Below are positions 35,417 through 44,881 of a stretch of DNA of 48,124 nucleotides, piece after piece (the first letter of the stretch is position 1; the number at the start of each line of letters is the position of its first letter). Location of the stretch: NCBI GenBank assembly GCA_021106765.1, contig JAIOTO010000020.1:1-48124 (forward strand). The letters run 5' to 3'. This DNA is from Methanosarcinaceae archaeon (GTDB lineage Archaea > Halobacteriota > Methanosarcinia > Methanosarcinales > Methanosarcinaceae). A program made the position numbers and the translations under genes. Below the pieces are notes generated by a model that was given only the letters and a program-made list of their open reading frames with translations, was not told where the DNA came from and did not search any database.

Positions 35417-35577
35417 TCATCGACACACATACCGCAATCGATACAATCATCCGGACGTGCAACTATGGATCTCATGCTCCCGGAACCATCATCTTTGATC
35501 TCAAAAACGTCTGCTGGACACACGTCCCTGCATGACCCTATTCCTTCGCATTTAGTGGCATCTACAATTGGTTGCAT
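35386..35577 (-). CDS. Two-cluster ferredoxin with one missing Cys ligand
   Basis: 63-aa ferredoxin. The second motif is complete (Cys45, 48, 51, 55 followed by Pro). The first reads Cys10-X5-Cys16-X3-Cys20-Pro, so the usual second cysteine is replaced by Ile13. That cluster is therefore likely [3Fe-4S] or ligated otherwise. Overlaps isf by 31 bases, so it is the probable electron donor of Isf and AfpA. Confidence 0.88.
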   Translation of the reverse strand: MQPIVDATKCEGIGSCRDVCPADVFEIKDDGSGSMRSIVARPDDCIDCGMCVDECPTEAIILE

Positions 35578-35645
35578 AACATACCTCCTTATTTCTGGCT
35601 CATTGTGATGATACTATCAGGGCATCGGTGATTCCATAATTAAAT

Positions 35646-35996
35646 TCAGTCCTTTAAAAGCTTAAGAGCATCACGGCATGCAGAAACAGCCGGTGCACCG
35701 GACGTTATGGATATGACCTCAAGGGTTTCCATGATCTCTTCTTTAGTGGCACCATTCTTCAACGCGCTTTTCATCTGAGATACCGTGCACGCCTCACACT
35801 GTTTGGATGCTACCACAGCCAGTGCCATCAGGATCTTATACTTTGCAGGAATGGCTCCGTCAGTAAGTATCTTGTTATGACAGTGCTTATATTTCTTAAC
35901 AAACTCTGAATCCAGTTCATTAAGCGTTTCCAGTATGCGAGGAGTGAAACCCAGCTTCTCTCCAATATCGTTAACTATATTTCCTTGCTCGCTCAC
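35646..35996 (-). CDS. Carboxymuconolactone decarboxylase/AhpD-like protein
   Basis: 116 aa, all-helical. The AhpD-type active site is visible as Cys67-X2-Cys70 (ASKQCEACTVSQ), followed by ALKNGATKEEIMETLEVI. Such proteins act as thiol peroxidase-like disulfide reductants; the setting in a redox-stress run agrees. Preceded by two copies of a TTATTCCTCC-type stretch on the plus strand (36000-36033), i.e. a duplicated AGGAGGAATAATACGTGAG leader segment on this strand. Confidence 0.88.
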   Translation of the reverse strand: MSEQGNIVNDIGEKLGFTPRILETLNELDSEFVKKYKHCHNKILTDGAIPAKYKILMALAVVASKQCEACTVSQMKSALKNGATKEEIMETLEVISITSGAPAVSACRDALKLLKD

Positions 35997-35999
35997 GTA

Positions 36000-36033
36000 T
36001 TATTCCTCCTTTCTCACGTATTATTCCTCCTTT
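36000..36033 (-). repeat. Duplicated RBS-containing leader of the AhpD-like gene
   Basis: The segment TATTATTCCTCCTTTCTCACG is partly repeated in tandem (plus-strand TTATTCCTCCTTT at about 36000 and again at about 36020, separated by CTCACGTA). On the coding strand this gives two AGGAGGAATAA ribosome-binding segments, the one nearer the gene ending just before its start codon at 35996. Confidence 0.55.
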
Positions 36034-36064
36034 AACACTTATGAATGGCTGCCAGTGCAGCCAA

Positions 36065-36283
36065 TCAGTCAAATCCATCTACGATCGTGTTTTCCAGGCA
36101 ATAATTGCACATGTGCCGGGGAAAACCTTTGGGCAGACGCTTCACATTTGGTGGCATTCCCACCGAAACAGGTAGTTCCAACACTTTTGTATGCTCTGCG
36201 CACAGACCCTTGCCACAGATGATACACACAGATGTAGCATCCGTGTCCTTGCTTTCTTCCATACAATCATAACATTTCATCAT
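36065..36283 (-). CDS. DUF2180 zinc-binding protein (copy 1)
   Basis: 72 aa, cysteine-rich archaeal protein. MMKCYDCMEESKDTDATSVC, CIICGKGLCAEHTK and HMCNYCLENT give three cysteine pairs and His ligands for zinc, arranged like B-box/treble-clef fingers. The family is confined to archaea and has no known role. Seven bases from a second paralogue. Confidence 0.85.
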   Translation of the reverse strand: MMKCYDCMEESKDTDATSVCIICGKGLCAEHTKVLELPVSVGMPPNVKRLPKGFPRHMCNYCLENTIVDGFD

Positions 36284-36289
36284 ATCACC

Positions 36290-36526
36290 TCAAAAGTTCT
36301 CCTCAAGGGCATCGTGGCATGGAATACACAGTATTTTCAACATAGGTACCATATCCTTGAGCTCACACGAATCTCCCATACATTTCAGGCGTATGTCGTA
36401 TTCCCCTTCCCAGATCGGTACTTTTTCCCGTCTCAGATGGTCCTTGCAGACACCAGTTCCACACATAATACAGATGCCAACAGCCTCTGTATCCGTTCCA
36501 TTCTTTGCACATTCATAGCATTTCAT
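36290..36526 (-). CDS. DUF2180 zinc-binding protein (copy 2)
   Basis: 78 aa paralogue of the following gene: MKCYECAKNGTDTEAVGICI, MCGTGVCKDHLRRE and ILCIPCHDALEE. The same Cys/His spacing. Tandem duplication with divergence; both may respond to thiol or metal status (inference from the neighbours). Confidence 0.85.
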   Translation of the reverse strand: MKCYECAKNGTDTEAVGICIMCGTGVCKDHLRREKVPIWEGEYDIRLKCMGDSCELKDMVPMLKILCIPCHDALEENF

Positions 36527-36601
36527 TTGATCACCTGGTAAATATCAGCAAGATATTCACATTCACATACATATATAAATTTGTACTAACCATATTTACG
36601 A

Positions 36602-36724
36602 TTATTTCACTAGCTCCATCTCTTCACCACAGCAGACCAAAGCTCCGCCACCAACTATCGTCACTTCGACCTCGTTGCCGCAGATATTACATACGTACTT
36701 TTCACCTATTTCTGAAACTCCCAT
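36602..36724 (-). CDS. Desulforedoxin-type small iron protein
   Basis: A 40-aa gene read directly: [20 protein letters not shown], followed by [20 protein letters not shown]. Cys12-X2-Cys15 and the adjacent Cys31-Cys32 are exactly the FeS4 ligand pattern of desulforedoxin and of the N-terminal domain of desulfoferrodoxin. The catalytic superoxide reductase domain is absent, so it is a stand-alone electron carrier or superoxide-defence partner. Start ATG 36724, stop TAA 36602; between the FTR-like gene and the DUF2180 pair. Confidence 0.9.
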   Translation of the reverse strand: MGVSEIGEKYVCNICGNEVEVTIVGGGALVCCGEEMELVK

Positions 36725-36733
36725 TGTATCACT

Positions 36734-37009
36734 TCATTTGATGTATAGACCACATTTACACGAGCCACGGGCAGCAATATCCTTAGCACGGACAACACAG
36801 GGACATATGATCTTCTTGTCCTGCTCCTTGTCACCGGTCCTTTTCTGGCAGAAGCAATACCATTCACCATATTCACGCTTATTATTGGTAATGCCCTTTA
36901 TCGCAGTGGTGATGACATCATAGTCCGGGTTCAGCCGGTAGCCGCTTCTCTCTGCATTCTTCTTTGACCGTTCGTATAGTTCTTCTTCAAGTTCTCTTTC
37001 AAATTTCAT
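36734..37009 (-). CDS. Ferredoxin-thioredoxin reductase catalytic-subunit-like protein
   Basis: 91 aa with the [4Fe-4S]/disulfide signature of FTR beta: Cys52-X-Cys54, Cys69-Pro-Cys71 and Cys84-X-Cys86 (YCFCQKRTGD, IICPCVV, GSCKCGLYI). Such archaeal proteins pass electrons from ferredoxin to thioredoxins or related disulfides. No variable (alpha) subunit is next to it, as usual in methanogens. Ten bases from the desulforedoxin-type gene, 36 from fprA. Confidence 0.9.
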   Translation of the reverse strand: MKFERELEEELYERSKKNAERSGYRLNPDYDVITTAIKGITNNKREYGEWYCFCQKRTGDKEQDKKIICPCVVRAKDIAARGSCKCGLYIK

Positions 37010-37044
37010 TGTACATTCTCCGTCATTTAAAAATATTATGAAGG

Positions 37045-38259
37045 TTAAATTACCTGATTAGAGGTTGCTTCCTCCGCAAGTCGTATACCCAGCTCCCGAC
37101 ATGCTTCAAGTGAATCCTTATCAGGTCGAAACTTCGCCTGGACTTTTGGTTCGATGATCTCAAATCCAGCTGCTTTGAGTTCAGTTTCCATGCTTTTTGC
37201 AGCGCCACCGCCCCAACCGAACGAACCAAAGATAGCAACTTTCTTGTTCTTTGGACGCAGACCCTTGAGATAGGACAGGTATCCTGCGACCGAAGGGAGC
37301 ATATTGTTGTTCATTGTCGGTGATCCAATTGCGATTACAGGCGCTTCCATGACCTCTTTTGTGATCATACTCCAATCATTCTTATGAAGGTCCAGCAGCT
37401 TTACGGGGATATCCGCAGATCGCACACCCTCAAGAATGGCCCTGGCCATACGCTCGGTGCTGCCCCACATGGTATCATAGATCACAGGCACTTTTGGAAC
37501 AGTCTCCGCGGATGCCCACCTTACATATGCATCAATGATCCTTCCCGGATCCTTTCGCCATATGATACCATGACCAGGTGCGATCATATTGAACTCAAGC
37601 CCAAGCTCTGTTACCTGGTCCGCATACTTGAGGACCCTGGAACCGAATGGCATCAGTATGTTCGCATAATATATCGCAGCATCATCCATCACATCGTCCA
37701 CCTCATCGTCGAATCGTTTCGATGTGGAGATATGCTGGCCGAATGCATCATTGGAGAACAGGATGCGGTCTTCTTTCAGATAGGTCTGCATACTGTCAGG
37801 CCAGTGGAGCATCGGGGTTTCTATGAACATCAACGTTCGCGTCCCCAAATCAAGTTCGGTTCCTGTCTCAACGGTCTCAAAATCCCAACTCTCACAACCA
37901 TTTTCTGTGTAATACTCGCAGAGGCCTGCTTTACCGCGCTTGGTCGCAAAGATCGTTGCATTTGGCGCAATCTCCATTACTGCAGGCAAAGAACCTGAAT
38001 GATCCATCTCCACATGATTTGAGACAACATAATCGATGGTTGCAGGGTCCACGATACTCTTGATACGATCGATCATTTCTTCTGCAAACTGCGATTTCAC
38101 CGTATCGATCAGGGTGATCTTCTCATCAATGATGAGATAGGCATTGTAGGTAGCACCTTTTGGGGTTTCATATCCATGGAAATCACGCAGATTCCAGTCG
38201 ATCACACCTACCCAGTATATACCATTGGCAATCTCAAGTGAGTCTTCTGTATTATTCAC
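37045..38259 (-). CDS. fprA: F420H2 oxidase / A-type flavoprotein
   Basis: 404 aa. Reduces O2 to water with F420H2 in methanogens. An N-terminal metallo-beta-lactamase-like di-iron domain (SNHVEMDHSGSLP, NDAFGQHISTSKRFDDE, APGHGIIWRKDP) is followed by a flavodoxin domain from about residue 255 (VPVIYDTMWGSTERMA, GSPTMNNNMLPSV, FGSFGWGGGAAKSM). Normal length and order. First intact gene of the redox island; its start overlaps the ferritin remnant by 8 bases. Confidence 0.95.
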   Translation of the reverse strand: MNNTEDSLEIANGIYWVGVIDWNLRDFHGYETPKGATYNAYLIIDEKITLIDTVKSQFAEEMIDRIKSIVDPATIDYVVSNHVEMDHSGSLPAVMEIAPNATIFATKRGKAGLCEYYTENGCESWDFETVETGTELDLGTRTLMFIETPMLHWPDSMQTYLKEDRILFSNDAFGQHISTSKRFDDEVDDVMDDAAIYYANILMPFGSRVLKYADQVTELGLEFNMIAPGHGIIWRKDPGRIIDAYVRWASAETVPKVPVIYDTMWGSTERMARAILEGVRSADIPVKLLDLHKNDWSMITKEVMEAPVIAIGSPTMNNNMLPSVAGYLSYLKGLRPKNKKVAIFGSFGWGGGAAKSMETELKAAGFEIIEPKVQAKFRPDKDSLEACRELGIRLAEEATSNQVI

Positions 38260-38282
38260 AAAACATACCTCCTAATTCATGT

Positions 38283-38464
38283 CTACATTCTGAAATCAGT
38301 AGCTTCATCCAGTAAACCGTCAATGATCTCATAGTGTCCGCGTTCAATTTTGGCGATCTTGCTAAAAAGTTCCTTCTGTGCGTTATGGACATGTATAGAT
38401 ATGCAGAATCCATCTCTTTATTGATCTGTTCATTCAATGATACTGTCATCTCTTTGCTTAACAT
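38283..38464 (-). pseudogene. Ferritin-like protein remnant
   Basis: The first ~26 codons (MLSKEMTVSLNEQINKEMDS) match the start of ferritin, including the AYLYMS part. The continuing frame becomes unrelated, while the frame +1 gives KELFSKIAKIERGHYEIIDG and LLDEATDFRM, the E-X-X-H-Y helix of ferritin-like/rubrerythrin-type proteins, ending at TAG 38283-38285 (with TGA two codons later). The middle of the protein is missing, so this is an internal deletion plus frameshift. Confidence 0.72.
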
Positions 38465-38562
38465 ATTTTACCACCATTCCCCTGGATTTGGGTCATCTTT
38501 TCAGATGGGTCCGACATCCCCATTACAGTATACAATAATTAGCTGCGTGCTGTGAACATATA

Positions 38563-38573
38563 TAGATATTGGT
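38563..38573 (-). promoter_or_regulatory. TATA box upstream of the redox island
   Basis: TCTATATATG on the minus strand is the best TATA candidate before the ferritin remnant and fprA, predicting a start near 38540. No TTCG-N8-CGAA repeat was seen in this 287-base intergenic region. Confidence 0.45.
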
Positions 38574-38687
38574 TTGAGTGATACAATAATGCATGAAATA
38601 CATGTAGGACACACAATTGACGTTCATCGCCCGATTGCCTAACTCGTGATTCTTACATGCGATCCTACCAGATCCAAATCAATAAGG

Positions 38688-39737
<1,050 letters not shown>

Positions 39738-39738
<1 letters not shown>

Positions 39739-40763
39739 TGGTCCATCCTAAGATCATAGATGTCATTAACAATGACGTCTGTACCGCATGTGGGGCATGT
39801 GCATCAGCCTGCCCCGCCGGTGCTATAACCATTGGCAAAGCGGCCGAGATAAGGGATCCTGAAGATCTCACGCTCTATACACATGGCGCTGCTCCCAATG
39901 TCTGTGAAGGCTGTCTTACCTGTTCAAGGGTCTGTCCTGTGATCGACGGTTTCATGGACGATGAGTTCGCTAACGTCGAACAGTTCTTCGGTGCCAAGAG
40001 TAGCATTAAAGGACAGGATGGCGGTGTGACCACAGCTCTTGTCAGTGCACTCCTCGCCAAAGGCGAGATCGACTGTGTGGTTGCAATTGCAAGAGACGAT
40101 GCGTGGGGAACCGAACTCGTAGTATACACCGACCCTGAGGAAATTAAGAACGCAAAGGGTACCAAATATACCTATGATTCTGTGCTTTCTGCCCTGACGG
40201 AACCTTTTGATCAGTATGAGAAGATCGCTGTCATCGGGGTACCATGTCAGGCACACGGTGCCAGAATGATACAGGAGAATGTCAACGACAAGATAGTACT
40301 GATCGTTGGTCTGCTGTGCATGGAGAGCTTCCACCACGAGACCATGATAGAGAAGATCATTCCCGAGATCCTTGAACTTAATATAGAGGATGTTGAGAAA
40401 ATGGACTTCGGTGGAGGTAAGTTCTGGGCATACACCAAGGACGGAGAAGGCCACAATGTCCCGATCAAGGATGTTGCACCATACGCGCGAAATCCATGCC
40501 ATCACTGCTGTGATTACACATCAGTGTTCGCAGACATATCTGTGGGTTCAGTCGGTGCTCCGGACGGATGGAACAGTGTCTTCATACGCAATGAAGTAGG
40601 CAAGAAGTATTTCAAGATGGTCGAGAACGATCTTGAGATTATGGAAGAACCTAAACCAGGAATAGGTCTTGTTAAGAAATTGACAACCATGAAACACAAA
40701 AATTCAGGACATTACCTGGAGGTCTGCGAGAAGTTCTCGTTCGAGACCAATGGCATACGTTAA
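39738..40763 (+). CDS. fpoF: F420H2 dehydrogenase subunit F
   Basis: 341-aa FrhB/FpoF-type flavin and iron-sulfur protein that oxidises F420H2 and feeds the membrane Fpo complex (or ferredoxin). Two [4Fe-4S] motifs at the N-terminus: CTACGACASACP (about residues 16-27) and CEGCLTCSRVCP (about 56-67). FrhB core: QDGGVTTALVSALLAKGEID, GTKYTYDSVLSAL, GVPCQAHGARMIQ, GLLCMESFH and ISVGSVGAPDGW. Directly behind mer, the known Methanosarcinaceae arrangement apart from the fpo operon. Confidence 0.95.
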
Positions 40764-41297
<534 letters not shown>

Positions 41298-41328
41298 ACG
41301 ATGACCGACAGAATCGATTGCTTCTCAC

Positions 41329-41349
41329 ACAATAATGTTGAATTATTGT
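41329..41349 (+). terminator. Hairpin after nadM
   Basis: ACAATAAT (41329-41336), loop GTTGA, ATTATTGT (41342-41349) form a perfect 8-bp stem 32 bases after the nadM stop. A likely 3'-end structure for mer-fpoF-nadM; it lies between convergent genes and could serve the opposing one as well. Confidence 0.5.
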
Positions 41350-41447
41350 CTCATTGCTGATCTGTGTAATTAACTCCATGAAATCGTTTTTTGTTCAGTT
41401 CAGTCACTGCTGTAAGGAATAGCTTAAGCTGTGTACAGTAAAAAACA

Positions 41448-41993
41448 TCAGGGAATCTCTTCACTCCAGTCAAATGAACCGGGTTGATACTTTTCCAGAA
41501 GGTCCAGGTCTCCATCGGGCAGACATTGAATGATCTCAACAATATCTGCGACTACATCCTCAACAGGTCTTCTGGTGTTACCTACCTCAAAGATATTCTT
41601 GCACCACTCCACCGATTCAACAAGGATCACATCAAGGCATTCGGCCTCCACATTCTCCCTGATCTTGTCCTCGTTGTATCCGCGCAATTCCAGCCGTCGC
41701 TTAAGCTCACCCGGAGCTGTGCGTAGCACGATCACAGTATCAGCAATGTGGTGGGAGAGGTGACTGTCCAGTATCGTCATCTCGTCCGGATCGTCCACCA
41801 GCTCACTGATGCGATCCGCGACGCGGTCCATGTCTGCAATTACAGATCCCCGTATCTCATCGACCTCACTGTAGAGATGTTCTTCCTTGATCAGGTCATT
41901 AAGATGGATCACTCGGTATCCGCTTTCAGCCCCAAGACGCCTGCTCACAGACGTCTTGCCTGTACCCGGTGTTCCGGTAAGTCCTATCAGCAT
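41448..41993 (-). CDS. Adenylate kinase family protein (Fap7/hCINAP type)
   Basis: 181 aa. P-loop GTPGTGKTS at residues 6-14; DSHLSHHIADTVIVLR and LRTAPGELKRRLELRGYNEDKIRENVEAE are the NMP-kinase/Fap7 family signatures. This class combines adenylate kinase activity with a role in late 30S assembly in relatives. It is 26 bases after trpG, probably an operon member by position only. Confidence 0.88.
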   Translation of the reverse strand: MLIGLTGTPGTGKTSVSRRLGAESGYRVIHLNDLIKEEHLYSEVDEIRGSVIADMDRVADRISELVDDPDEMTILDSHLSHHIADTVIVLRTAPGELKRRLELRGYNEDKIRENVEAECLDVILVESVEWCKNIFEVGNTRRPVEDVVADIVEIIQCLPDGDLDLLEKYQPGSFDWSEEIP

Positions 41994-42018
41994 GGATGGG
42001 AATATGGGCTTCTGAACT

Positions 42019-42609
42019 TTAATGCTTATGCATGGACGCGGCGATCTTCAGAAAATTCTCGATGAGCCGCAAACCGTCAGACATGAGCACTGATTCCGGA
42101 TGGAACTGGACACCATAGATAGGGTACACCTGATGCCTGATGGCCATAATGATATCGTCCTGCGTCCGTGCGATCACATCCAGGTCTGGTGCCAGTTCCT
42201 TGATCGCAAGCGAATGATAACGTCCACCCTCAAAGGGATTAGGTATCCCCACGAACAGTTCTGATGTATTGTGGGAGATCGAAGACGTCTTCCCATGGAC
42301 AGGACCGCTCTTCGAATGGCATGTGGTTCCGCCAAATGCAGCGTTGATCGCCTGATGACCAAGACACACACCCAGTATTGGGATGGTTGATCCAAACTCA
42401 CGAACGATAGCCAGGCATTGCCCGATATCACGCGGATTGTCGGGACTACCCGGCCCAGGTGATATGATCATGGCATCGGGTCGAATATTCCTTACCTCTG
42501 GGATGGATATCGTGTTTGGGACCACTACCGTATCTGATTCGAACATTGATACATAGTCCACAAGATTCCAGACAAAGGAATCACGATTATTGACAAAAAG
42601 GACTTTCAT
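42019..42609 (-). CDS. trpG: Anthranilate synthase component II (glutamine amidotransferase)
   Basis: 196 aa. Supplies ammonia from glutamine to TrpE. Class I GATase motifs: NNRDSFVWNLVDYV at the start, SPGPGSPDNP oxyanion region, GVCLGHQAI with the catalytic Cys, and VQFHPESVLM carrying the His/Glu. ATG 42609 overlaps the trpE stop (ATGA). Confidence 0.96.
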   Translation of the reverse strand: MKVLFVNNRDSFVWNLVDYVSMFESDTVVVPNTISIPEVRNIRPDAMIISPGPGSPDNPRDIGQCLAIVREFGSTIPILGVCLGHQAINAAFGGTTCHSKSGPVHGKTSSISHNTSELFVGIPNPFEGGRYHSLAIKELAPDLDVIARTQDDIIMAIRHQVYPIYGVQFHPESVLMSDGLRLIENFLKIAASMHKH

Positions 42610-44192
42610 TGTCCACCTCCCAGACATTTGAGCATTGCTGCCATCTTACGTCCTGTCTCCTCATATTCCGAGGACGGCACCGAGTCAGCGACGATACCTG
42701 CGCCTGCCTGGACATGAGCCACGTTGCCCTCAAGGATCGCTGTACGTATCGCAATAGCAAGATCAACGTCCCCATTCCAGGAATAGTAACCGACGCCTCC
42801 GCCATAGATCCCCCTGGATGTGGTCTCGAGTTCATTGATGAGCTCCATGGCCCTTATCTTGGGCGCACCTGACAGGGTACCTGCCGGAAAGATAGCACGT
42901 GTGGCATCGAACTGGTCGCATTCATCACGCAACTGACCACTTACCGTGCTCTCGATATGCTGCACATGGGAATACTTTACCACGCTCATGAACTCGTCCA
43001 CAGTTACCGAACCTCCTTCTGAGACCATACGCACATCGTTACGACCAAGGTCCACCAGCATCACATGCTCAGCCCTTTCCTTTTCATCGCCCATCATCCT
43101 GTGAGCATACTCCTCGTCTTTCTCCTTGCTTGAACCACGAGGACAGGTGCCAGCAATTGGATTGATGATGAGCCGACGTTCGAATACGGTCATAAGGGTC
43201 TCGGGACTTGCACCCACAATACTCAGGTCCTTGAACCTGAACAGGTACATGTAGGGACTGGGATTGATCTTTCGAAGTGTTAGATACAATTCCAGAGGAG
43301 ACTGCTCAGTGGTGATCGAACACCGTCGGGACACCACCACCTGAAATACATCCCCATCCACGATATGCTGTTTGGCTCGTATTACCGCATCCTCATATGT
43401 CTTTTGATCCATGCTACAGACAAAGTCCCCGTCCACCGAAGAGGAGGGAGTTGAAGACACCTCCGCCTCGACATCCACGTCTGATGCCTGTACGAGACTA
43501 TCATACATCTGTTGGGCAGAGTCCAGCGAATGCTGGTATATTGACCCTGCGTCACAATCCCTGTCCACCGGTGGAGTGACCACTATATGGATCTCGTCGG
43601 TCATGTGATCGAAAACGAATGTCTTTGTGGTGAACATGAACTGCATATCAGGAGTGTTCGATTCGAACCGGCGTGCTTCATCCAACCAGCAGTCATAGAT
43701 CATGTCATATCCATTATAACCAATGGCGCCCCCAAGGAACGTCTGTCTCTCGAATCGTGTTCCGTGCAGTAGCTGTGTACCGTCTGCTGTTGGGAATACC
43801 GCTCTCAATGAATCCAGTACATCCTGACCATCCTTCACACGCGCTTGCAGCATACCTTCAGTATCGGATATGATATCACATGCCGACACGATCGTACCAC
43901 GTATCATATCAATAAGCTGAGAATTATCACAGTATTGTAATGTCAGCTCCCTGTTGCTGATGCTAACAACAACGTCCGGATATGCACCCACAAAGGAAAA
44001 ACGTGCATGTCTGTGCTCCTTTTCTACCGACTCCAGCAGATAGGAATATTCGCTCTCCTGCTGCAGGAGGGTATATAGCTGGAGCGGGGAACATATCGTA
44101 TCAACGTTTGCCATCAACTGTACCAGCGCTGGCCCTTCATTTTGTTGGACCAGGTCCTTGAACTCGCTGTTGTCCAGATCAAAGGATATCAA
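42606..44192 (-). CDS. trpE: Anthranilate synthase component I
   Basis: 528 aa chorismate-using subunit. The LLES segment near the N-terminus (SYLLESVEKEHRHARFSFVG) is the tryptophan-feedback site of TrpE. Catalytic domain: VDGDVFQVVVSRR, PSPYMYLFRF, GASPETLM, INPIAGTCPRG, VDLGRNDV, GTLSGAPKIRAMELI, GIYGGGVGYYSW. Overlaps both trpF (4 bases) and trpG. Confidence 0.96.
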   Translation of the reverse strand: MISFDLDNSEFKDLVQQNEGPALVQLMANVDTICSPLQLYTLLQQESEYSYLLESVEKEHRHARFSFVGAYPDVVVSISNRELTLQYCDNSQLIDMIRGTIVSACDIISDTEGMLQARVKDGQDVLDSLRAVFPTADGTQLLHGTRFERQTFLGGAIGYNGYDMIYDCWLDEARRFESNTPDMQFMFTTKTFVFDHMTDEIHIVVTPPVDRDCDAGSIYQHSLDSAQQMYDSLVQASDVDVEAEVSSTPSSSVDGDFVCSMDQKTYEDAVIRAKQHIVDGDVFQVVVSRRCSITTEQSPLELYLTLRKINPSPYMYLFRFKDLSIVGASPETLMTVFERRLIINPIAGTCPRGSSKEKDEEYAHRMMGDEKERAEHVMLVDLGRNDVRMVSEGGSVTVDEFMSVVKYSHVQHIESTVSGQLRDECDQFDATRAIFPAGTLSGAPKIRAMELINELETTSRGIYGGGVGYYSWNGDVDLAIAIRTAILEGNVAHVQAGAGIVADSVPSSEYEETGRKMAAMLKCLGGGQ

Positions 44193-44863
44193 TTTTTACA
44201 CCTCACTTCTTTCACAAAATTTTCAATCTTCGTTTCATCCTTGATTCCGTTAGTCTCGATACCCGATGCCGTGTCCACAGCATATGGCCTGACCCGGCGC
44301 ACACATTCACCCACATTATCCGGATCAAGTCCTCCTGCAACTATTACGGGAACATCGACCCCCTTAACTATCTCCTCACTGATCATCCAATCGTGAGTAA
44401 GACCACTGCCACCCACCTTAGAATCAGTCGAGGTGTCCAGCAGGATACCATCCACCAGTTGGTCATTCGCGAGTTCTTCCACCTGCGAAATGAGCTGATC
44501 CACCCTGAATTCCCTGTCCAATGGAATTGAAAATGTGCGGATGATATTAACATCAGTGTTCTCACGTATGATGCTCAACCCGGCTGCGTCAAGGCGGTTG
44601 TGGATCTGGACAATGGTGGCTCGTGTCGCTTTGATCATTTCCACGGCCTGTTCACCGGACTCTGGCATTATGACCAGCACCGGGTCTACAAACACCGGAA
44701 CCTGTGATATCAAACGAGCGGTCGTCGTGATGTCGAGCTTACGCGGAGTGTCCACGGGCACCTCGGTGATGAAACCTACAGCATCTGCTCCATACTGCAC
44801 AGCCAGTTCGATATCCTCTACACTGCGCATTCCACAGATCTTTACACGTGTTACCTGTCGCAT
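44189..44863 (-). CDS. trpF: Phosphoribosylanthranilate isomerase
   Basis: 224 aa TIM barrel; VKICGMRSVEDIELAVQYGA with the catalytic Cys, VDTPRKLDI, VDGILLDTSTDSKVGGSGLTHDW with the catalytic Asp, and VIVAGGLDPDNV phosphate loop, ending with VDTASGIETNGIKD. Between trpD (18-base gap) and trpE (4-base overlap). Confidence 0.95.
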   Translation of the reverse strand: MRQVTRVKICGMRSVEDIELAVQYGADAVGFITEVPVDTPRKLDITTTARLISQVPVFVDPVLVIMPESGEQAVEMIKATRATIVQIHNRLDAAGLSIIRENTDVNIIRTFSIPLDREFRVDQLISQVEELANDQLVDGILLDTSTDSKVGGSGLTHDWMISEEIVKGVDVPVIVAGGLDPDNVGECVRRVRPYAVDTASGIETNGIKDETKIENFVKEVRCKN

Positions 44864-44881
44864 TGTCCACTCCTGAAGTAT

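Noticed and set aside
41351-41542. 63-aa minus-strand frame past the adenylate-kinase-family gene
   Set aside because: Shifted frame overlapping the real gene's end, with no RBS or family sequence.
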